Below the pieces are notes generated by a model. That model saw only the letters and a list, made by a program, of their open reading frames with translations. It was not told the origin of the DNA and did no database searches. Shown one piece after another: positions 1 to 10,107 of a DNA stretch of 64,000 nt. Position numbers and translations under genes: made by a program. Source of the DNA: Bufo bufo (lineage: Eukaryota > Chordata > Amphibia > Anura > Bufonidae); contig NC_053392.1 in assembly GCF_905171765.1 (NCBI RefSeq), forward strand, positions 448,288,837-448,352,836, read 5' to 3'. Positions within the stretch are counted from its first letter, which is position 1. Each line of letters starts with the position of its first letter.

Positions 1-515
1 TAGGGGTGAGTGTCTGCTGCTGAGCTGACCACTGAAAAAATTATGGGCAAGAGCCTGCTGGTGAGCTGACCCTGTAAAACATTATGGTTGAGGGCCTTCT
101 GGTGAACTGACCCTCAAAAGCATTATATACAAGGGCCTGCTGGTGAGCTTACCCTGTAAAACATTATGGTTGAGGGCCTGCTGGTGAACTGACCCTCAAA
201 AACATTATATGCGAGGGTCTGCTGGTGAGCTGACCCTCTAAAAGATTAAAGGTGAAGACCTGCTGGTGAGCTGACCCTGTAAAACATTACGGTTGAGGGC
301 CTGCTGGTTAGCTGACCCTAAAAAACATTATAAGCGAGGGCCTGCTGGTGAGCTGACCCAACAAAAACATTACGGTTGAGGGCCTGCTGGTGAGCCGACC
401 CTCAAAAACATTATATGCGAGGGCATGCTGGTGAGCTGACCCTCTAAAAGATTGTAGGTGAAGGCCTGCTGGTGAGCTGACCCTCTACAACATTAGAAGC
501 GAGGGCAGACTGATA
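1..515. repeat. 41-bp tandem array at 3' end of a hAT element
   Basis: About twelve imperfect copies of a 41-bp unit, each built around the core CTGCTGGTGAGCTGACCC followed by an A-rich CATTA segment. The array starts at or before the window edge and decays near 515. It lies just downstream, in minus-strand sense, of the hAT transposase remnant ending at 652, so I read it as the 3' subterminal array of that element. The other hAT elements here carry comparable arrays with unrelated units. The periodicity is seen directly; assignment to the hAT element is inferred from position. Confidence 0.75.
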
Positions 516-651
516 AGCATGTTGATATGATAGAAGAGGAGGACGAGAAAAGGAAGATTGAACCATATACCCTTTTTTGTGGTGGAAGGGGTGCATGGGA
601 ATACAGTGTATTCAGTACATTATTAAAAACACATTTAAAGTGCCTTTATGT

Positions 652-2045
652 TCAGCCACTTTCCTCTGGTGGAGTTGAGAATTGAGGGGCAATCCAGGCC
701 TTGTTAATTTTATGAGTCAACCTGTCAGCATTTTCAGTTGACAGGCGGATGCGCTTATCAGCTATTTTGCCCCCAGCAGCACTAAATACCCGCTCTGACA
801 AAACGCTGGCCGCAGGGCAGGCCAGCACCCCCAAGGCGAAGAGTGCCAGTTCGTGCCACGTGTCCAACTTGGACACCCAGTAGTTGTAAGGCACAGAGGG
901 ATCATTGAGGACGCTGACATGGTCTGCTAAGTACTCCCTTACCAGCTTCCAAAATTTTTCCCTCCTTGTGACAATAGGTCGCGCATCAGGGTGAGGGTGA
1001 TGGCGGGGTGTCATGAAACTGTACCAGGCCTTGGAGAGTGTTGCCCTACCTCTGTTGGAACTACTATGTGTTCCCCTCATCTCCCCTTCTTGGTTGCCCA
1101 AGGAACTACATATTCTGCTGCCAGCCTTGTTAGCTGAAAATTTTTGGAGCAATTTTTCCACAAGGACCTTCTTGTATTGCACCATTTTGCTCATCCTCTC
1201 CACCACAGGAATGAGAAATGAGAAGTTCTCTTTGTAGCAGGGGTCGAGAAGGATGAACAACCAGGAACTGGTGTTGTCCAAAATGCGTAAAACGTGTGGG
1301 TCACGGGAAAGGCAGCCTAACAAAGTCAGCCATGTGTGCCAGAGTCCCAACAGGCAAGACTTCGCTGTCATCATCAGGAGGATGACTCTCAATCTCCCCA
1401 TCCTCTTCCTTCTTATCTGCCCATCCACGCTAAACAGATGGAATTTAACTTCCTTTGGTACTACCATCTGTAGCAGAGGCAACAGTTTCCTGCTCCTCCT
1501 CATCATCATAAACTGAGGGTGGTCTGCTAATCACCCTGTGTAATGTCTTCCCCTATTTCCATCTCTTTCACATGCAAAGCGTTCGCCTTCATTGTGAGCA
1601 GCGAGCTTTTCAGTAGACATAGAAGTGGAATTGTTATAATAACGGCATCGCCGCTCACCATCTGTGTTGATTCCTCAAAGTTGAGTAAAACCTCACAGAG
1701 GTCAGAGATCCATGCCTACTCGTCGCTTGTGAAGAGCGGAAGGTGACTGGAAAGGCGATGATCATGTTGCAGCTGGTATTCCACTATTGCCCTCTGCTGC
1801 TTACAAAGCCTGGCCAAAATGTGGAACGCGGAGTTCCAGTGCGTGCTCACGTCGCAAACAGTCGGTGGGCTGGCAATTGCAAGTGCTGCTGCAGCGTTGA
1901 CAGACCAACGGAAGCTGTCTATGACTAGCAGAAATGGGGCACACACACGGCGCACCTTAACCAGTAGCTCAGGCAAATTGGGGTAGGTTTTGAGAAACAG
2001 CTGAACCACTAAGTTGAAGATGTAGGCTAGGCATGGGATGTGGGT
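652..2045 (-). pseudogene. hAT transposase, C-terminal half, broken
   Basis: Minus-strand remnant of a BED/hAT transposase, a DNA cut-and-paste enzyme. From 2045 down it has the CLA-x2-FNLVVQ segment that follows the second catalytic aspartate in these enzymes, a THWNS motif equivalent to the usual TRWNS, and an insertion-domain helix region (1716-2009). From 1509 to 652 come the LLDP-Y-K segment and the hAT dimerisation domain with YWVSKL, ACPAASVLSERVFSAAGG and a terminal INKAW motif. Frame changes occur between about 1510 and 1715. The BED finger and first catalytic aspartate are absent because the copy stops abruptly at about 2041-2046 against L1 sequence. It is closest in this window to the hAT-A transposase at 37324-39461. 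Certainly non-functional. Confidence 0.85.
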
Positions 2046-3150
2046 TTTCCAGACTCACTAAAATATCGTGCCCCCTCAAAGAAGATTTTTTGTTGTGCCT
2101 TATCAGCTAAATATTTTTTTAGTGCAATTTTAGCCTCTTCTAGTTGATTCTCCAATTCCGGTAGATTATTCACAAGAAGTTCCTCCTGTATTTCCTTTAT
2201 TTTATCTCGCAGCGCATTCTCCTTTTTAACAAACTCACGTTTCAGCCTCTTAATTTTACCGTTAAGGATACCACGCAAATACGTTTTGAACGCGTCCCAC
2301 ACGTAGCCTATCTGCATGGATCCTAAATTAATTCGCCAGTACTCCTTGATATCCGCATTAATGCCTTCATCATTATCAATTAAATTCAACCAGTGCGGAT
2401 TCAATCGAAACTCTCGGCCTTTTATCCTACAACTTTTCTATTTGAATGTGAGGCTAATAGGGGAATGGTCTGAAATACTGTTAACCTCATACCTCATACC
2501 TGAGATCTGATGCAGCAGTTCCGGACTAACTAGTGCCAAGTCTATTCTGGACATTATTGTGCTTCCACGACTAAAACAAGAGAAAGCCCTTTTATTATCA
2601 TAGAGGATCTCCAAACATTTATTAATGACAATTCATGGGAGATACTTTCAAGCAGTGTCTGTTGATTTGTATCATATTTATCATTGGAGGTAACAGAGAA
2701 TCTATCTAACTTCATATTCATAACATTATTAAAATCTCCCATTATTAATACGGGGCATTTACTTCTGGAGTCTGCAAACTCAACCAGGCGATGTATAACA
2801 TATAAGGAAAATGGCGGGGGTATATAGACAAAAGCCATAATACAAACTATACCATTCCACTGACAGTGAAGAAATACATATCTACCCCTCTCATCTATTT
2901 TCTGATCAAGCGGGAGGTAGTCTACGTCACGATGGATATAGACGCTGACCCCACATGAGTTAGTAGAGAAACATGAATGATACTGGTACTTAGCCCACTT
3001 CTTCATAAACAAATTCATCTTATCCTGTGTGTTATGTGTCTCCATCAATCCTACTATCGCCGGGAGATGTCTGGTAATAATATCAAAAACTATAACCCTC
3101 TTAACCTTATCTCCCAGTCCACGAACATTCCATGTCACAATCTTACTCAT
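2046..3150 (-). pseudogene. L1-like ORF2, endonuclease domain and start of linker
   Basis: Encodes the start of an L1-type ORF2 protein, which nicks target DNA and reverse-transcribes the element RNA. The ORF from 3150 begins MSKIVTWNVRGL, the hallmark first motif of apurinic-type (EEP) endonucleases, and continues with GLMETHN, the VYIPPP strand and MGDFNNV metal-binding motif. The frame is lost near 2600 and resumes at 2404 as a lysine-rich, coiled-coil-like segment typical of the stretch between endonuclease and reverse transcriptase. The frame then runs into hAT sequence near 2045. Frameshift and truncation make it a pseudogene. Confidence 0.82.
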
Positions 3151-3353
3151 GCGGGCCTCCCACCTGATTTTTCACATATTTCTTCCAAACTATATATACT
3201 GGGTCCACCAAGACAACCATCCCACCCTTTTCCCCCCCTTCCTCCCCCCCTAGCCCCACAACTAGTCGGCAGAGATCGAACATCTCACCCACCTTTTACA
3301 CTCCGCCCATTCCCGCCCCTTCCCCTTCCCATCCCGTGTCCTCCAATTTAATT

Positions 3354-4331
3354 TCATGAGCCTATCCCTTTAGCATCCAGCCACTCCACTGTTTCATCTG
3401 GGGAGCTAAAAAATAAGACTTGATCCCGATATATTACACGCAGCTTAGTCGGGTATATCAGAGAATATTGTATCTGGGCAGCGGCTAACCTTTTCTTTAC
3501 TTCTCTAAACTCGCGTCTCTTTGCTTGAGTTGCTCTAGAATAATCTGGGTATATCTCTATATTACTTCCATTATACTCTATTGTCTGCATTCTCCTTTTA
3601 GATCTCATTATTACATCTCTATCCTTGGAGCTTAGTATTTTAACTAAAATTACTCTGGGCGGGCTACCTTTAGGCGGGGGCTTCCCCGGGATCCTGTGTG
3701 CTCTCTCAACTAGAAACCAGTGGGATAGGACCTCTGTATTAAAGCTATCCCTCAGCCATTGCTGAATGAACCCGGTTGTATCCTCTTTTTCCACTCCTTC
3801 TGGGAATCCCACTATCCAAATATTGGATCTCCGAGACATATCCTCCATTGTAGTAAGGAGGATTTTTCTTTCATTATCTATAACTTCAACTCTATTTTTT
3901 ATTCCCTCAACATACTTTTTCATTCCTTCAGAGGATATCTGCAGCTCTTTAACTTTTTCCCTAATTTTGTTCATCTCTTCTTTAATAAGAGTGAGGTCCA
4001 CCTGTGCTGAAGCAATCTTAGTAGTCAGCTCCTCCAAACTATGGTTAGATTGTTGTATCGCACCCAGAATTTCCATAAATTTTTTGTCTACTGAATTTAT
4101 TCTTTCCTCCATACTTTCTCCACTACCTGTCCTTTCTACACCCTCTCCACATTCCTCTGATACCAATAAATCCCCACCCTCTTTCTGACTTTCTTTATTT
4201 CCCTTCTGTGAACTTTTATTTTTCTGGGGGGATTTAAGATATTTATCTAATTCAGTTATTGTACTATTTCCCCTTCCTCCACTTGGTGAGGAGATACCTG
4301 CGGATTTTCGATTATATGACTTTGGAGGCAT
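3354..4331 (-). CDS. L1-like ORF1 protein (RNA-binding chaperone)
   Basis: ORF1p binds element RNA as a trimer in L1 ribonucleoprotein particles. I chose the Met at 4331 (MPPKSYNRK) because the 27 residues upstream of it in the open frame look like a hydrophobic read-in from untranslated sequence. The protein is about 325 residues: a basic, serine-rich N-terminus; a long heptad-like coiled coil containing ERINSVDKKFMEI and many Glu/Lys/Ile repeats; then the RNA-recognition-like core with RRSNIWIVGFPEG and the C-terminal domain with RAHRIPGKPPP and PPRVILVKIL. These are the family landmarks (Transposase_22 type). The frame is uninterrupted to a TGA at 3354-3356, unlike the ORF2 next to it. Whether it is still expressed cannot be told. 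Confidence 0.8.
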   Translation of the reverse strand: MPPKSYNRKSAGISSPSGGRGNSTITELDKYLKSPQKNKSSQKGNKESQKEGGDLLVSEECGEGVERTGSGESMEERINSVDKKFMEILGAIQQSNHSLEELTTKIASAQVDLTLIKEEMNKIREKVKELQISSEGMKKYVEGIKNRVEVIDNERKILLTTMEDMSRRSNIWIVGFPEGVEKEDTTGFIQQWLRDSFNTEVLSHWFLVERAHRIPGKPPPKGSPPRVILVKILSSKDRDVIMRSKRRMQTIEYNGSNIEIYPDYSRATQAKRREFREVKKRLAAAQIQYSLIYPTKLRVIYRDQVLFFSSPDETVEWLDAKGIGS

Positions 4332-4412
4332 ATTTACGGCGAGGAGAATTCCGACTAAGAGGAAGAGGAAGGAGAGAGACAAAAAAAAACAACCCGGACT
4401 TGGATTTTCCAA

Positions 4413-5690
4413 TCAATCAAAAAGCTATACCCCCACCTCCTCCCCCTCATTTCCCCCAAAGTCCCCCAATTCTCAAATCCTATACGGTCAATTTCCACAA
4501 AAACAGTAAAACAATAATTCTTCTATACTGGATCAGGTCACACTTATCCGTTTCCACAATTTTTCTTCGTTTTCCAAGTCCTGTATTATCCAATGTTCCA
4601 GGGGGAGAAACAAAAAAAAAAACAACTGAGGGATATCACAGTCCCAGTCTTTCAGACACAAAGCAACTGGAATCAAATAGCTCTTTACTCCTCATAAGGT
4701 ATATCAGCCAGAGCCATTAATAAGACCGTGTAGTAGATCAATTAGTTCTGGGAGTGTTGCGCCCTATCTGTCGCGCGACTTATTGTCGTCGTGTAGACCT
4801 AGCCTAAGTCTAGATATTTACTGCCAAATATTATGGCCACCAGATATAAACACATTTAACTCCACATCTGATAGTCCTTTCTTCTGTTATACTTTAAGAT
4901 AGACATACACCCATCTACTCTTGGTAGGAGTCCCAGCTGTTCATACGATGCCTTTTGTCAATTAGGTAACTTTTTTTTTTTTTTTTTTTTACCTTCAGAT
5001 CTATAACAGCTTCAACCACTTCAGGCTAAAAACAGAGAGCGACTCCTTTCACAGGACCCTTTTCAACAAAACTTCAGACCCCTTTAATGCTTTTAATGGA
5101 TTTGACGGCGTACAGGCCCTTTTAACAAACAGCGCACTGCCAGTCCCCTAGGCTGTAAAAACTGTAGAGGTACCTGCAGATCACCACCGTACCGCCATCC
5201 TCATCTTCAAGGTGAGAGGGGTCCCCTTGCTTCCACAGCGCCGCTCTTCTCATAGGGAAACACCCAGAGCACACGTGCGGTGACGCCGAGTCCTGTATGC
5301 CCCGACCCAGCACTGGAGCTGGTCCTCAGCCACTCCCGCTCCTGATCAAGCGAATCAGGTCTGTTTCATCCGTCTTACACAGAGGCGCGCCAGCCAAACA
5401 TCCTACCAGCAGAAAAACTGTGGAGAACCGCTCACGACTACACACCGGAGCCCATAGTACACGGATGGGGAGGGAGGAGGGAGTGCGGCACGTCAGCGTC
5501 TTCACGTCATACCGCTACGCTCCTTCTCCAACACAAATGCAGACTCTTCAGATGAAAGCAATAGAAAAGGGGAACCAGCCCAGATGGAAAGGTGACTGGA
5601 GGGGGGCTCTCCTCCGCCGCTAAGCTTTCTGGATTCTGACCATGGGGAGTCAGCATCCTGATGGCTTACACTTACGTTCAGTTTTGGCAT
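4413..5690. other. Probable L1 5' UTR and unassigned GC-rich sequence
   Basis: No convincing gene. 4413-4960 is C/A-rich sequence directly upstream of ORF1 and could be L1 5' UTR. A run of about 20 T residues lies at 4970-4990. 5100-5640 is GC-rich with several CpGs, and the open frames there have no recognisable domain. A CpG-rich L1 promoter is possible but unproven. Confidence 0.35.
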
Positions 5691-5743
5691 ATTTTTATAA
5701 ATTATTATATCACATTAATCTACAGTAGATGTTCTACTATAAA

Positions 5744-6085
5744 ACATAGTAACATAGTATAATAGGCCAAAAAAAAATACATTTGTCCATCCAGTTCGGC
5801 CTGTTATCTTGCAAGTTGATCCAAAGGAAGGAAAAAAAACTAACTGTGAGGCACAATCCAATTTTCTCCACTTAAGGGGGAAGGACTAACTCCCTGAATC
5901 AACAACCCCTCTCTAATAGCTATAGCCTGTAATATTATTACACTCCTCAAGAAATTCACCCAAGCCCCTCTTGAATTCTTTTATTGTACTCACCATCACC
6001 ACCTCCTCAGGCAGAGAGTTCCATAGTCTCACTGCTCTTACCGTAAAGAATCTGTAATAACATGCTTTTTTGTATTTTTAGCGAT
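5744..6085 (-). mobile_element. CR1-like LINE, ORF2 C-terminus and 3' tail
   Basis: Read on the minus strand, the copy starts with a coding remnant (VRAVRLWNSLPEEVV followed by FKRGL), which is the typical extreme C-terminus of CR1/L2-clade ORF2 proteins. It continues through a 3' UTR and ends in a short tandem of the octamer-like unit ACTATGTT (plus strand 5744-5759). CR1-type elements end in such short repeats rather than poly-A. Strongly 5'-truncated, as usual for these elements. I recall this 3' UTR as common in frog genomes. Confidence 0.7.
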
Positions 6086-6097
6086 TTAGACACTATG

Positions 6098-6699
6098 GAG
6101 GTCATTTATTAAGACGCCGGTCTTAACAAACCCTATATGTGAGTTAGGGCTCATGCCCACGTAAGGGGCTGCAGCATGCGGATCGCTGACCCATTCACTT
6201 GAATGGGGTCTGCGATCCGCATCCCACAGTCAGCACCGCAAAAAAGTAGTGTTTCCGTGGGGTTCTGATCCATGCTTCCACACCGCATCTCTGGATTTGC
6301 GGACCCATTCAAGTGAATGGGTCCGCATCCGTGATGCGGAATGCATACGGCAGGTGATCCGTGTATTGCGGAACTGCCGTATGCGGTCCTCCACACGGGC
6401 ACAGAGCTCTTACGTTCGTGGGCATGAACCCTTATGCAGAGGCGCAGGACCAGCGCCAGTCTAAATGTAAGTCAGTCGCCTAGCTGGCCTACATTTAGAC
6501 CATTTTCTACGCCTAAAACAGGCATAGAATATGATGAATAAGACAGGACTGCCGGCCTGCCCCTTCCCCACCCATGCCACGCCCACTTTTTCAGACCGGA
6601 CATGAGTGTAAAAAAGTTGCAGATTGTGGTGCAACTAACAGTCATCTGCACTTGAAATAGCCTAATATAGGTATATTGTAGTATAATAAATGACCCCCT
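6098..6699. mobile_element. MITE with GGTCATTTATTA termini, containing a second MITE
   Basis: The left end reads AGGTCATTTATTAAGAC and the right end is its approximate inverted copy, ATAATAAATGACCCCC. Interior sequence is non-coding. It is split by another MITE at 6144-6434, so this one is older. The superfamily is not certain. Confidence 0.6.
6144..6434. mobile_element. MITE with TTAGGGCTCATGCCCACG termini, nested
   Basis: Terminal inverted repeats TTAGGGCTCATGCCCACG on the left and CGTGGGCATGAACCCTTA on the right. The interior is rich in self-complementary GGATCCGCA-like segments around the palindromic pair CCATTCACTTGAATGG and CCATTCAAGTGAATGG. A related design is seen at 43994-44319. Non-coding. 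Confidence 0.65.
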
Positions 6700-7039
6700 A
6701 TATATGTGTATATTGATACTGAAAGAATACTGCAATCCATTCCATGTTTTCCATTATGCTCTTTTCCCACTAAACCTGTGTATGTTTATGAATATAAACT
6801 TGTTTCTTATTCTGACATTTTATGCTATGACTAAGGGTGCTGTGGTCACCATTCTGGAGTAATGGACTGTCAATTTAATTTTCTGAATGGTAATGGCAGT
6901 AGGAGTAATTGAAGTAGTGAGATAGGCAGTGGGGAATTGCAGATGCGGCAGTGGCAGCAGCCAAACTGTACAGAACATGATGGTTGGAAGGCGACAGTGT
7001 AAGTGGCGTGATGCGTCCGGCAATAAATAGCCACTGTTG

Positions 7040-7560
7040 TAAATGGCAGATCTAGCCACCTGGTTCAGCACAAGGTGTGTGAAAATCCTCATGGCTCAAT
7101 GCCTCATTCATTATGATGAAGGTGATGATTGGAACACTGGCAGAGGACAACTTTGTTACTTTGGGTATGACAATGTCACCTGCCATGCTGAAAACTCTGT
7201 GAGATGACACTAGAGGCTGGACAAGACAGTACAGAGAGAGCAAATTGGACCAGTTCTAGCCACTGTTGCCTTCCCAGAAGACCATGGGGTCAGGAAACAT
7301 GGTATGTGCCGGAGAAAGGCCACAGTACAGGTAAGACTGAACCTGGCTGTCAGTATGTTGCTATTTGGTCAGCCTGGAGCGGCACAAATAAAAAACTGCT
7401 CCATCATGTTAATGACATTGAACTGGCTGCTGCTGCTTCTGTTGTTTGTGGTAACAGACAGTGGGAGGTGGGTAACTCAGAGGGAGGCAGAGAAAGACCC
7501 TTCAATGCAGGGGAGCCGCCAAGCTGCTACCACTTGGAATAGCCCCACTGTGGTTGACCC
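7040..7560 (-). pseudogene. hAT transposase C-terminal remnant (family shared with 62470-64000)
   Basis: On the minus strand, 7243-7052 encodes a degraded hAT dimerisation motif: SSHRVFSMAGDIV, then PKVTKLSS and FIIMNEA, matching the SERVFSAAGDIV...KMNEAW pattern of the family. The sequence to its right (7230-7520) is colinear with 62795-63110, sharing for example CCATGGGGTCAGG and GTAACTCAGAG. The two loci are therefore copies of the same element. Several stops are present; no function is expected. Confidence 0.6.
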
Positions 7561-7990
7561 AAAGTGAGGAGATCAGAGACACTGGTGCGAAGCAACGAGG
7601 GGTAAGGCAATACTTGTAGTCAGGAAACGGGCTAAGGACATGGCAGGCAGAGTACCTGCAAATATGTGACACTAGTGCCAGGTTAGGGCAGGCACGAAAG
7701 AGTCAATACGTAATAGCCAGTAGTCAGATCAGGTGGCTGAGGGTCAGTCAGCAAACAGGCAGAGGTCGGTACATGGGCAGACCTTACGCAAGGAATAGCA
7801 AGATAGAAGCATCTATTACTGAGGCACCTCTCCCTTGGGAAAGATGCCGTAAGTACCCAGAGGTGGCAGCCATAGAACGCTGATTTGACACTTGGATTCT
7901 GCTTTCTGGCCACAATACTATTGTTCTGCAACAGAAATATGCAGGACATAGGTGATAAATTGGCAATGTATTTCAAAATGAAAGTGTATT
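7561..7990. repeat. Dispersed repeat, possibly LTR-element derived
   Basis: No coding domain. The motif GGCACC-TC-C-CTTGGGAAAG followed by TACCCAG recurs at about 50375-50425, next to similar sequence, so this is a dispersed repeat. I suspect untranslated or terminal sequence of an LTR retroelement but see no ends. Confidence 0.35.
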
Positions 7991-8733
7991 GTTGTAGCAT
8001 ATATCAAAGACCTACCACTGTGAAGACCCCACTGGGCACCGGATTAAGGAATAAATGCAGTTGACTGGTATTTGGGAGGCATACAAAGGCGATGGGGTGA
8101 CACACAGGGACAGTGATGGCACACAGGGAATAGAGTGGCATACCCGGGGGACAGTAAGACGTTTACAGAGAACAGTGATGACATCCAGGTAGCAATTATG
8201 CTATATTAGAGGACAGAGCTTTCTAGAGCTTGTTTAATTTTGTTTTCTTTTTTAATGAACGTGCTTTATTGAAAGTGCTCTAATGACGTTAGTGACGGGC
8301 AAAATATTATTTCACATAGATGCAATTGAGACATTTTTACCTTGAATTTGTCTTCCTTTATACATATCTTTTGTTTTGGTTGGATGGGCTCTCGCTCCAT
8401 TGTCACACTTTGGTTGTTCATACCTAGGATAGCAAAAGGATTTCTTCCATTACAATCATTACTATATACCGGAGCAAATGTCCTTGTTCCCCAAGAACAG
8501 TACACAACCATTAGTCTTGGCACCATAAAAAAAAAAAAAGACACACATGCTTTTTAATAAATTTGTCACATATTATGTACTTCATGTCCACTAACTCACT
8601 ATGACTGTTAACCAATTACCTGCCATTGAATTGCTGTTTTGTTTGTATTAGTTCTAACTAAACGGGTGCTGTGTGCTAAACTGCAGAGCCTAAAACACAC
8701 CTTTATACAATGCCAGCAATAGGGATGTGTGTG
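7991..8733. other. No recognisable gene
   Basis: A short open frame on each strand around 8266-8557 shows no domain I can name. The minus-strand version is followed by a GT that could act as a splice donor, but it matches no SMOC2 exon I know. Treated as unassigned intronic or repeat sequence. Confidence 0.4.
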
Positions 8734-8741
8734 TTTATTAG

Positions 8742-8980
8742 TAGAGATGAGCAAAGTTATCAAAAATTCGATTCGGCTGCCTCGCCAAATTTCACAAAGA
8801 AATTTGATTTGTTACTAATGACTTTGTCACAAATTGCATTCCATTGTATGTAGCGGGTGCAATGCCAGGTGAATGTTGATTCATTACCACGAAACGAAAG
8901 ACAATTTGGCTTTGTGGCGAATCAAATTTTTCCTAAAATTATGAAATACTGTATGTTGCACTTTGATTCGCTCAACACTA
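8742..8980. mobile_element. hAT-type MITE, TAGAGATGAGC ends, 8-bp TSD
   Basis: A 239-bp element with left end TAGAGATGAGC and right end GCTCAACACTA. It is flanked by an exact 8-bp target duplication TTTATTAG at 8734-8741 and 8981-8988. The 8-bp duplication and TAG-starting ends assign it to hAT. The interior is AT-rich with ATTCGATTCGGC-like palindromic blocks and no ORF. Confidence 0.85.
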
Positions 8981-8988
8981 TTTATTAG

Positions 8989-9739
8989 CCATACCATCAA
9001 CCAATCATCAACTTTTTTTTAGCAGGGAATGTATAAAGGAAATGTGTGCTGCTTAGCTGTTCTGTACACTAGCATGAGGAAAGTCCAGACCAAGTAGCAA
9101 GCACAAATTACAAAGTAGCAGTGAAATTATATAGCTTTCATATAGTGACTGGCTCAGCTACAAAGCTCTGTTTAAATCTTTTGCCATTCCAAAATTGAAA
9201 CAGACACGCAACCATAGAGCTCTTGCAATCTCCACACCAAAAAAACCACACCAAAATAAAAAGTCTCTCTTAGATTCTAGACCAAACAACAGGGCAAAAG
9301 TGTCATCAATTCCATTCGCATTTTACAAGATTCTCTTGTAAAATTGATTTTGCTTTTGTGAAATCTAAGTGGATAGTAAAAAAAATTCTAGAGAAGCAAA
9401 GTCATCAATTTCCTCTGCTGTAAACAAGGACTGTGATGTAAAAGAATTAGAAACCACTGACTGATCACATTTTCAACTATCATTCCACTCTACTATATGC
9501 TGGCAATCTGACCACTCATTAAGAGTAGTGGTGAGTGAAGCAAAGTATCTTAAGCGGAATTCGGTACAAAGTTTAGGAAAACTTATTTTCTAAACAAATC
9601 TGAATGTCCTCGCACTTGTGGTAACATCATTTTTCTTAAAATAGCAGCTACATGTGTTAGAATGTGAAAGTAAGTATAGAGGAGACAAGCCCAGGAACGT
9701 GAGATCACCCATAAGGCCGTGCAACCAGCCAATCCGCAG
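8989..9739. other. AT-rich sequence without recognised gene
   Basis: No domain-bearing ORF. A fragment near 9525-9600 (TAGTGGTGAGTGAAGC) resembles one end of the TAGAGATGAGC hAT MITEs but no partner end is visible. Confidence 0.4.
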
Positions 9740-9747
9740 GTAGCTAT

Positions 9748-10107
9748 TAGTGTTGATCGCCAATTTTCTAATCCCAAATTTTAATTGCGAATATTGGGAC
9801 TTCGAGAATTTGCAATAGCTAAAATATAGTGCTATATCTTCGTAATCGTGAATATTCTAGATATTTTTCCTTAGTACCCATGATCCCTCACTGCTTATTG
9901 CTTGTGGGCCAATCAGAAGGCTGTATAATCTTTGACTTTAGGAGTAGTGTTGATCGCAAATTTTTATCGTGAATTTTCCAATTGACGATTTTTGCAATCA
10001 AGAAAATAAAGACTGGAGATCACAAATTCGCGAATATATGACGAATATTCACACAAATATTTATGAAATATTGTGAATTTGAATATTGCCCCTGCCGCTC
10101 ATCACTG
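9748..10107. mobile_element. hAT-type MITE, TAGTGTTGATCGC end
   Basis: A 360-bp element with left end TAGTGTTGATCGC and right end CCGCTCATCACTG. The flanking octamers are GTAGCTAT (9740-9747) and GTAGCCAT (10108-10115), identical at seven of eight positions. A second copy of the left end (TAGTGTTGATCGCAAA) begins near 9953, suggesting an internal duplication. Interior is full of GAATATTCG-like palindromes. Confidence 0.65.

Larger units (their letters stand above)
2046..4420 (-). mobile_element. L1/Tx1-like LINE, lacking its 3' part
   Basis: A minus-strand non-LTR retrotransposon with ORF1 (3354-4331) followed by ORF2 (3150 downward), the L1 order. ORF2 is cut off soon after the endonuclease domain, where the sequence switches to hAT at about 2041-2046; the reverse transcriptase, 3' UTR and poly-A are absent from the window. 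Loss of the 3' end is the reverse of the usual L1 5' truncation, so a later deletion or a second insertion is needed to explain it. The 5' limit is uncertain; upstream sequence to about 5690 may be its 5' UTR. Confidence 0.8.

Noticed and set aside
5122..5690. GC-rich region with open frames, considered as a host first exon or CpG island
   Set aside because: No domain, conflicting frames on both strands, and proximity to L1 ORF1 makes L1 5' UTR or unrelated GC-rich sequence more likely; left unassigned.
8266..8557. Overlapping frames on both strands with a possible splice donor, considered as a host exon
   Set aside because: No convincing acceptor, no known domain and no match to SMOC2 as I know it.
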